Below, one piece after another: positions 15,315-21,189 of a stretch of 22,553 nt of DNA. This DNA is from Eubacterium limosum. Its GTDB lineage: Bacteria; Bacillota; Clostridia; Eubacteriales; Eubacteriaceae. Below the pieces are notes generated by a model, which was not told where the DNA came from, did no database searches, and worked only from the letters and a program-made list of their open reading frames with translations. The stretch is taken from assembly GCA_959020865.1 (NCBI GenBank), contig CAUEUD010000029.1, positions 1-22,553 of the forward strand. The letters run 5' to 3'. The position numbers and the translations under genes are program-made. Position 1 is the first letter of the stretch. Each line of letters opens with the position of its first letter.

Positions 15315-15346
15315 AAAAGACAGCCCTGCACAGGCTGTCTTTTTTT
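15315..15346 (+). terminator. rho-independent terminator of the DUF2284 gene
   Basis: Stem AAAAGACAGCC (15315-15325), 7-base loop, GGCTGTCTTTT (15333-15343), T-run to 15346. Confidence 0.92.
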
Positions 15347-15409
15347 GCGGTTTTACCAGGCCCGGCAGGTCATGAAAACGTGAGCGGTTAGAAAAGGCGG
15401 CAGACGCAC

Positions 15410-15437
15410 TTGTTTTTATTTGAAATTATGTTATAAT
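15410..15437 (+). promoter_or_regulatory. promoter of the glmS transcript
   Basis: TTGTTT (15410-15415), 16 bases, TATAAT (15432-15437) with an extended TGT just before it. Start expected near 15444, about 75 bases ahead of the ribozyme cleavage site. Confidence 0.75.
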
Positions 15438-15518
15438 ATCCTCATTGTACGTTCATGTAAAGTAATTCTGTTATAAGGAGGACAAAGGCTCAAACCGCTT
15501 TGCATCAATGGAACAAAA

Positions 15519-15647
15519 GCGCCAGAACTCATACGTGAGCCCGTAATATTTGAGTTGACGAGGACAGGGAGTATCGAAAATTCGGCGGATGCCCTGGAAG
15601 GTGGCCTGTTAAAACAGCGGAGTGATCTGCTGCACAGAGCAGACACC
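15519..15647 (+). promoter_or_regulatory. glmS glucosamine-6-phosphate-activated ribozyme
   Basis: Self-cleaving riboswitch in the glmS leader. The 5' signature AGCGCC places the cleavage between A15518 and G15519. P1 forms from AACTC (15526-15530) and GAGTT (15552-15556). The conserved core GTTGACGAGGACAGGGAG with CGAAAATTCG (P2a) and CGGCGGATGCCCTG follows, CAGGG pairing with CCCTG. The 3' part has P3 GGTG (15600-15603)/CACC (15644-15647), an inner CTGTTAAAACAG hairpin and TCTGCT/AGCAGA (15626-15643). When glucosamine-6-phosphate is plentiful it acts as cofactor for cleavage; the 5'-OH product is then degraded, lowering GlmS. It stands 29 bases before the glmS start. Confidence 0.96.
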
Positions 15648-15676
15648 AAAATCTACTTGAATGAGGTGCATTTATT

Positions 15677-17503
15677 ATGTGTGGAATCGTTGGTTATATT
15701 GGCCTGAACCAGGCCCAGAAAGTATTGATTGATGGACTCTCAAAGTTAGAGTACCGCGGCTATGACTCAGCCGGTATCGCAGTGCTGGACAAGGACAATG
15801 CGATTAAAGTTAAAAAACGTAAGGGACGTCTGAAAAACTTAGAGGATGAGCTTGAAAAAGAAGCTCTGACCGGCACAGCCGGCATCGGCCATACCCGTTG
15901 GGCGACCCACGGCGAACCTTCGGATATCAATTCCCATCCCCATTGCAGCATCGACAACCGCATCGCGGTCGTCCACAATGGGATCATTGAAAACTACATC
16001 GAGCTTAAGGAAGAGCTGATTAAAAAAGGACACCTTTTCGTATCCGATACCGACACCGAGGTCATTGCTCATCTGCTTAATTCCCTGTACACCGGGGACA
16101 TGGTTGAAACTCTGCGCCTGGCCATTGACAAAATCAAAGGCTCTTACGCGCTGGGCATCCTCTGTAATGAGGAACCCGACCGCATCATCGCCGTCCGAAA
16201 GGACAGCCCGCTGATCGTGGGCCTCGGCGAAGGCGAAAACTACATCGCCTCCGATATTCCTGCTATTCTGAAATACACCCGTAAGGTCTATCTGCTGGAT
16301 AACGACGAGATCGCCATCCTGACCCGTGACAGCGTCACCGTGCTGGACGAATCCGGCCGTGAAGCCGGCAAGCAGATTTTTAACGTGGACTGGGACCCGG
16401 GCGACGCCGAAAAGGGCGGTTACGACCATTTTATGCTCAAGGAAATCCACGAACAGCCGAAAGCTATGGCCGATACCCTGACCGGACGCTGCTTCCCGGA
16501 TAAAATCGTGCTGGACGACGTCAACCTTGATGCCGAAACCATGAAAAGCATCAACCGTATCCAGATTGTGGCCTGCGGAACCGCCTACCACGCTGGAATG
16601 GTTGGAAAATACCTGATTGAAAAATTTGCCCGCGTGGCCGTTGAAACCGAACCGGCCTCCGAGTACCGTTATAAAGACCCGCTGGTCGATGCGCACACCC
16701 TGCTCATCGTCATCAGCCAGTCCGGCGAAACCGCCGATACCTTAGCTGCTATCCGGCTGGCCAAAGAAAAGGGCGCCCGCGTCCTGGCCATCACCAACGT
16801 GGTAGGCAGCTCCATCGCCCGCGAGGCAGACGATGTGCTGTATACCAACGCCGGCCCCGAAATCGCTGTGGCCTCCACCAAGGCATACGTGACCCAGGTT
16901 GGCTGTATGACCCTGCTGGCCCTGCATTTCGGCCTTTTAAACGGTCAGGTAGATGAAGCTACCATGAAGCGCGTCACCAGCGGCCTGAAGGATACCACAG
17001 CCCTTATCGAAAAAGCCCTGGGCGACCACGACAAGATCAAGGAATACGCTTACGAGCACTTCAAAATTGACGATATGTACTTTATCGGGCGCGGACTGGA
17101 CTACTACACCTGTCTGGAAGGCTCTCTGAAGGCCAAGGAAATTTCCTATATTCATTCCGACGCCTATGCAGCCGGTGAGCTGAAGCACGGCCCAATCGCT
17201 CTGGTTGATGCGGGAACCGTCGTCATTGCGGTCTGCACCCAGGAGAACGTCTTTGATAAAATGCTCAATGCCATCAAGGAGGTAAAGGCTCGTGGCGCTA
17301 ACGTCATGGCCATTGCTAAAGAAGGTCATGACGAGATCATCCCCGAAGTCGATCAGGTTTTCTTCATCCCAGAGATGGATGACGAGATCACCCCGATCCC
17401 AACGGTTGTTTATCTCCAGCTCCTGGCCTATTACCTGTCCGTCGCCAGAGGCTGCGACGTCGACAAACCAAAGAACCTGGCAAAATCCGTCACGGTTGAA
17501 TAA
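15677..17503 (+). CDS. glmS: glutamine--fructose-6-phosphate aminotransferase (isomerizing)
   Basis: Makes glucosamine-6-phosphate from fructose-6-phosphate and glutamine, the first step toward UDP-GlcNAc and peptidoglycan. At 608 residues it is full length. The mature N-terminal Cys (Cys2, CGIVGYIG) is the glutaminase nucleophile; GHTRWATHG and VVHNGIIENY complete that domain. Two SIS sugar-isomerase domains follow, with VACGTAYHAG, SQSGETADT, and in the second GRGLDYYTCLEGSLKAKEIS and ELKHGPIALV. Lys603 in AKSVTVE is the C-terminal catalytic Lys. The ATG has a modest GAGGTG 8 bases upstream. Controlled by the ribozyme in its own leader. Monocistronic; ends at a GGTACGGTCTG-type terminator. 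Confidence 0.98.
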   Translation: MCGIVGYIGLNQAQKVLIDGLSKLEYRGYDSAGIAVLDKDNAIKVKKRKGRLKNLEDELEKEALTGTAGIGHTRWATHGEPSDINSHPHCSIDNRIAVVHNGIIENYIELKEELIKKGHLFVSDTDTEVIAHLLNSLYTGDMVETLRLAIDKIKGSYALGILCNEEPDRIIAVRKDSPLIVGLGEGENYIASDIPAILKYTRKVYLLDNDEIAILTRDSVTVLDESGREAGKQIFNVDWDPGDAEKGGYDHFMLKEIHEQPKAMADTLTGRCFPDKIVLDDVNLDAETMKSINRIQIVACGTAYHAGMVGKYLIEKFARVAVETEPASEYRYKDPLVDAHTLLIVISQSGETADTLAAIRLAKEKGARVLAITNVVGSSIAREADDVLYTNAGPEIAVASTKAYVTQVGCMTLLALHFGLLNGQVDEATMKRVTSGLKDTTALIEKALGDHDKIKEYAYEHFKIDDMYFIGRGLDYYTCLEGSLKAKEISYIHSDAYAAGELKHGPIALVDAGTVVIAVCTQENVFDKMLNAIKEVKARGANVMAIAKEGHDEIIPEVDQVFFIPEMDDEITPIPTVVYLQLLAYYLSVARGCDVDKPKNLAKSVTVE

Positions 17504-17525
17504 AAAAGAAATTGCGAAAATAAAT

Positions 17526-17562
17526 AAAGAGGTACGGTCTGTTTCAGACCGTACCTCTTTTT
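17526..17562. terminator. bidirectional terminator, GGTACGGTCTG repeat type
   Basis: AAAGAGGTACGGTCTG (17526-17541), loop TTT, CAGACCGTACCTCTTT (17545-17560), then further T. A-run on the left and T-run on the right let it serve both glmS and the convergent tetR gene. The 11-base arms are identical to those at 2014-2038. Confidence 0.93.
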
Positions 17563-17573
17563 GGATGTTTGCA

Positions 17574-18254
17574 TTATTTGTAAATGGGGACGTATTCGCA
17601 GTCACTCTTTTTATCGGGGTCTTCAAGTAAGGGGACGTGCATGACCGGAATGTCATCAAGTAGTTTATAGGCTTTCTCGATTTTTTCCAGGATAAAAGCC
17701 TGGTCAACGCCAAGATAGGACCAGCGCAGTAAATCGACGTTATCCCGAATTTCAGGATCTTCAATATCAATCAGCCCCTTTCGTTTGAAAACAACCATTT
17801 CGCTCCAGGCGGCGTTCGACATAATGGAGGCCATCTGTACCTTTTTTTCTGTGACGTTCAGGCCCATTTTTTTTGCACATAAAAAAACATGTTTGTCAAA
17901 TTTGGGGTCACAGCATACTTTTTCGTATCCCTTATAATAAAAATCCAATTCCTTTGGGTTTTGACTGATCTCGCGGTAAACGAGCCGCAAGAGTAACAAT
18001 AAATACATAAAATAGTCAGTTTCTGAATTATAGTACCGGTTAAACATTTTTGAGACGCGGTAAAAGTATTCGTCAAGAATGTGATGGGCAAGGGCGTGCT
18101 TTCCCTCAAAATAGTAATAAGCTAAAGACCCCGGCACATCTGCGTCCTTTGCAATCATACGCATGGTGGTCTTGTCAAAACCATAGTTATAAAAGGCTTT
18201 TTTGGCTGCGTGTATTAAATTTTCCTTGGTTTCCCTGCTCTTTTCATAAGCCAT
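17574..18254 (-). CDS. TetR/AcrR family transcriptional regulator
   Basis: A 226-residue repressor-type regulator. The N-terminal helix-turn-helix spans about residues 6-52: TKENLIHAAKKAFYNYGF, TTMRMIAKDADVPGSLAYYYF, then GKHALAHHIL. The rest is a helical ligand-binding and dimerisation domain with several Cys and aromatic residues, no family-specific motif. ATG 18254 has GAGGTGAG upstream and gives the usual HTH spacing; an upstream in-frame ATG at 18284 lacks a site and overlaps the -10. The gene is AT-richer than glmS. Divergent from the MttB operon with three TTGAA-N3-TTCAA dyads in between, so it most likely senses the substrate of that operon. Repressor or activator action cannot be decided from sequence. 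Confidence 0.92.
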   Translation of the reverse strand: MAYEKSRETKENLIHAAKKAFYNYGFDKTTMRMIAKDADVPGSLAYYYFEGKHALAHHILDEYFYRVSKMFNRYYNSETDYFMYLLLLLRLVYREISQNPKELDFYYKGYEKVCCDPKFDKHVFLCAKKMGLNVTEKKVQMASIMSNAAWSEMVVFKRKGLIDIEDPEIRDNVDLLRWSYLGVDQAFILEKIEKAYKLLDDIPVMHVPLLEDPDKKSDCEYVPIYK

Positions 18255-18272
18255 GTTCTCACCTCTTAAAGT

Positions 18273-18301
18273 ATGATACCACAATTTGAATAAAAGCTCA
18301 A
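18273..18301 (-). promoter_or_regulatory. promoter of the tetR gene
   Basis: Minus strand TTGAGC (18296-18301), 17 bases, TATCAT (18273-18278) with extended TGG. An imperfectly spaced ATTTGA-N8-TCAAAT dyad (18284-18303) covers the -35 and could be a fourth, weaker operator. Confidence 0.6.
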
Positions 18302-18318
18302 ATAAAGAAAAGCATTTT

Positions 18319-18331
18319 TTGAACAGATCAA
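18319..18331. promoter_or_regulatory. TetR operator candidate 1
   Basis: TTGAACAGATCAA: the TTGAA-N3-TTCAA dyad with one mismatch. Centre is 20 bp from operator 2, two helical turns, so the same DNA face. Confidence 0.6.
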
Positions 18332-18338
18332 AATTTTT

Positions 18339-18351
18339 TTGAATTGTTCAA
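18339..18351. promoter_or_regulatory. TetR operator candidate 2
   Basis: TTGAATTGTTCAA, perfect arms. It ends 8 bases upstream of the -35 of the methyltransferase promoter. Confidence 0.65.
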
Positions 18352-18359
18352 AATTTATC

Positions 18360-18388
18360 TTGACAGACTGGTTGGATAGGATTACAAT
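18360..18388 (+). promoter_or_regulatory. sigma-A promoter of the methyltransferase operon
   Basis: TTGACA (18360-18365), 17 bases, TACAAT (18383-18388); start near 18395. One mismatch to full consensus, implying that control is mainly by the regulator. Confidence 0.88.
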
Positions 18389-18404
18389 GAGCTTAAAGAA
18401 AATG

Positions 18405-18417
18405 TTGAACAGTTCAA
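18405..18417. promoter_or_regulatory. TetR operator candidate 3
   Basis: TTGAACAGTTCAA, perfect arms, about 10 bases inside the transcript. A bound protein here would block elongation or initiation; with sites 1-2 upstream, the promoter is bracketed. Confidence 0.68.
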
Positions 18418-18466
18418 TTTCTTAAAATCACTATTAATTACAATTGGAGTGAAGAGGAGTCTTTAT

Positions 18467-19900
18467 ATGAAATGTTATGACAAAGATATCTCACGGGATA
18501 TTGTGGAAGCGATCCATGCCGAATCAATGGCTGTTTTAGAAACGGTCGGGATCAAAATCGAGAACAGTCAGGCTTTGGAAATTTTGAAAAAGCATGGCGC
18601 ACGCGTAGAGGGCGACATTGTCTTTATGAATCAAAAAATGGTGGATGAAGCCGTTCTTTCCTCGCCCTCGGCTTTTGAAATGTATTCGTCCAAAGGAAAT
18701 CTGAAGGTGGGCGGCGGCAGCCGGATCACCATGCCAGCAGCCAGTTCAATTTATATTGAAGACGATGGGAACATCCGCAAGATGACCAATCAGGATGCCC
18801 TGAATGTTTTTAAGCTCTCGACGACCAGCAAAGAAATCGGCTATCAGTTTATCAACTTTTTTCCAGATATGCAGTATTTTACTAAAGAACAGAAAATATT
18901 CAGCCAGGAGGCGGTGCTGCTGAAATACAGCCATCAGGCGGGACACATTTGCCCGAATATTTTTGCGGCCGAGCTGGATGAAGTTCAGGAGATTACCCGG
19001 AAAAGTGTTGACCTGATCCGGAAGTTTGAGGGCGTCGAGGACCGCTACCTGAATCTGATGGGCGTCAATTCTTTATCGCCGCTCTGCTATGACCGTTCCA
19101 CCATTGACAAGCTGATTGTTTTCTGTGAAGAAAATCAGCCTGTATGGATGACGCCTTGCGGTATGCCGGCGCTGACGACGCCGCCGTCGCTTTTATCAAC
19201 GATGGCGCTGACCAATGCGGAGGTGGTGGCAGGTCTTGTATTGGCACAGATGATCCGCCCTGGTGTTCCGGTCGTTTACGGAAATACGTCCGGCTCCACG
19301 AATTTAAGAACCGTGCAGCTGAGCATCGGCGCGCCTGAAACGGCCTTAATGGCTTACGCCAGTGTTGCGATGGCCGATTACTATAAGATTCCATGCCGCA
19401 CAGGCGGCTGCCTGAGCGACGCTAAGGATGTGGATTACCAGTCGGGCGCTGAGTCCATGCTGGTGATGAACGCGACGCTGGAGGCTGGCGCGGATTTGAT
19501 TCTGCACGCCTGCGGAATTATGGGCTCCTTTAATGTGACCAGTCTTGAAAAGTTTTTGCTGGATGAGGAGGCGATCTCCTATTCGAGAAGAATGCTCGCC
19601 GGCTTTGATGCTGCCCCTGAAAAAGCCTTCCTGAAGGAGATACAGAAATCTGGCCCGCGCGGCAATTATATGAGCGGCCGGACGCCAAAAAGCTATCGGG
19701 ATGAGTTTATTTTGCCAAAATACTTTAATAAGCAGGACCCCAACGAGTGGCAGAATAACGGCTCAGTCTCGCTGAAAACAAGTGTTAAGGCAGCGGTCAG
19801 CGAACGCTTAAACAGCTACACAGCACCGCAAATCACAAAAGAACAAAATGACTTGATTAAAGACTATCTGCCCGCAGAATTCAGAGATTCAATCGAATAG
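18467..19900 (+). CDS. MttB-family methyltransferase (non-pyrrolysine)
   Basis: A 477-residue member of the trimethylamine methyltransferase (MttB) superfamily, TIM-barrel enzymes that move a methyl group from a methylated amine to a corrinoid protein. Family segments: an N-terminal cap (HAESMAVLETVGIKIEN, 17-33), VGGGSRITMPA (81-91), YIEDDGNIRKMTNQD (96-110), RKFEGVEDRY (185-194), NSLSPLCYD (201-209), VYGNTSGSTNLRTVQLSIG (270-288), CRTGGCLSDAKDVDYQSGAES (310-330) and SGPRGNYMSGRTP (395-407). There is no in-frame amber codon, so it belongs to the non-pyrrolysine branch, whose known members demethylate glycine betaine, proline betaine, carnitine or gamma-butyrobetaine. ATG 18467 has AGAGGAG 7 bases upstream; the GTG at 18449 would lie before it. 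Substrate cannot be named. First gene of the operon. Confidence 0.9.
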   Translation: MKCYDKDISRDIVEAIHAESMAVLETVGIKIENSQALEILKKHGARVEGDIVFMNQKMVDEAVLSSPSAFEMYSSKGNLKVGGGSRITMPAASSIYIEDDGNIRKMTNQDALNVFKLSTTSKEIGYQFINFFPDMQYFTKEQKIFSQEAVLLKYSHQAGHICPNIFAAELDEVQEITRKSVDLIRKFEGVEDRYLNLMGVNSLSPLCYDRSTIDKLIVFCEENQPVWMTPCGMPALTTPPSLLSTMALTNAEVVAGLVLAQMIRPGVPVVYGNTSGSTNLRTVQLSIGAPETALMAYASVAMADYYKIPCRTGGCLSDAKDVDYQSGAESMLVMNATLEAGADLILHACGIMGSFNVTSLEKFLLDEEAISYSRRMLAGFDAAPEKAFLKEIQKSGPRGNYMSGRTPKSYRDEFILPKYFNKQDPNEWQNNGSVSLKTSVKAAVSERLNSYTAPQITKEQNDLIKDYLPAEFRDSIE

Positions 19901-19917
19901 AAAGTCAGGTGACGATG

Positions 19918-21171
19918 ATGTCAACGATGAGTAAAGGTAAAAGGAACTTTATCCTGGTATTGATTAATATGACGGCAGCCGTGGTTTTTTTTACGCCATA
20001 TCTGCGTTTTTCCTACTATGATCAGATGATTGCGGCTTTAAACCTGAGCAATCAGGATTTTGGTAATCTGGCAGGCGTTTATGGGATTGTGGCCATGGTT
20101 GGCTATCTGCCCAGCGGCCTTCTGGCTGACCGCTTCAGCCCAAAGCTGCTGCTCTCAATTTCCTGTTTTGGCATGGGGGTCTGTACCCTTTGGCACGCGC
20201 TCTTTCCAAGCTATACGGCGCTCCTCATCATCTATGCGCTGTTCGGAATTTTCAGCGTGGTGACCTTTTGGTCGCCTTATCTGAAATGTGTCCGAAGCCT
20301 TGGAAATGAAGATGAACAGGGACGCCTCTTTGGGACAAGCGAGGCGCTGAGAGGCTGTACGGCCACCATCGTGGCTTTTGGCTGTCTTGGGCTGCTGGGA
20401 ATGTTTGCCGACGGTGTCCAGGGATTTCAGACATTACTTTTCGCGAATGCCGCTCTGTTTATCCTCTTTGGTATTCTGTCCATTCTTTTTCTGCCGAAAA
20501 TTGAAAAGGGCGAAAAGGAAACCGTGTTTGATTTGAATTTGATTGTCAAAGCGGTTAAGAACCCCGGCTTATGGCTGGTGACCCTGCTTATTTTCTGCGG
20601 TTATGGCCTGGCAACCTTTGGCGCGAATTATCTGGGAACCTACGGAACACAGATTCTGGGCGTTTCTGAGCAGCTGTCCAGTACCTTTTCCATTATCAGG
20701 ACTTATGTGCTGGTCATTGTCGGCGGCGTTCTCGGCGGAATTCTGGCCGATAAATTCAAGTCCCGCTCGCTGTTCATCGGTCTGCTCTTCTGTATCTGCG
20801 GCGTGACCATCGGCCTGATTTTAATGACCGCCCACACCTTTGTCGGTATCTGTATTGTCATGACCTTTATTCTTTCCTTCTGCTATTACACCATTAAGTC
20901 CCTTTATTTTTCGACGCTGGGGGAAGCGGGTATTCCTTTTGTCATGACAGGGATCAGCACAGGAATCATCTCTTTTATTGGTTTGTCACCGGACGTTTTT
21001 ATCACACCCATGGTTGGCAGCTGGCTGGACGCGGGTGTCGAGAGTGGATTTAACAAAATGTTTATCAGTATGGTGGTCTTTGGAATCGTCGGCATCATTG
21101 CGGCCTATGCGATTTACAGACGAGGAAAAAAACTGAAGGAAGCCGGTCTGCTGGAAGATTCTGAGAGCTAA
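19918..21171 (+). CDS. MFS transporter
   Basis: A 417-residue transporter with twelve predicted helices. The MFS loop 2-3 signature appears as GYLPSGLLADRFSPKLLL (about 60-77) and its echo in the second half as GGVLGGILADKFKSRSLF. The central cytoplasmic loop is short and charged (KIEKGEKETVFD). It lies between two methyltransferase genes with gaps of about 17 and 18 bases, so uptake of the methylated substrate, or export of the demethylated product, is the natural inference. Known betaine uptake in this group often uses BCCT carriers, so an MFS carrier hints at a different compound. Start is uncertain among GTG 19909 and ATGs 19915, 19918, 19927; AGGTGA at 19907-19912 favours 19918. Confidence 0.88.
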   Translation: MSTMSKGKRNFILVLINMTAAVVFFTPYLRFSYYDQMIAALNLSNQDFGNLAGVYGIVAMVGYLPSGLLADRFSPKLLLSISCFGMGVCTLWHALFPSYTALLIIYALFGIFSVVTFWSPYLKCVRSLGNEDEQGRLFGTSEALRGCTATIVAFGCLGLLGMFADGVQGFQTLLFANAALFILFGILSILFLPKIEKGEKETVFDLNLIVKAVKNPGLWLVTLLIFCGYGLATFGANYLGTYGTQILGVSEQLSSTFSIIRTYVLVIVGGVLGGILADKFKSRSLFIGLLFCICGVTIGLILMTAHTFVGICIVMTFILSFCYYTIKSLYFSTLGEAGIPFVMTGISTGIISFIGLSPDVFITPMVGSWLDAGVESGFNKMFISMVVFGIVGIIAAYAIYRRGKKLKEAGLLEDSES

Positions 21172-21189
21172 AAGAAAGGAAGCTTTATT

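Noticed and set aside
15839..17770. Long minus-strand open frames (285 and 277 codons) opposite glmS
   Set aside because: They lie antisense to a fully conserved glmS, have no ribosome binding site and no recognisable product; a by-product of the codon bias.
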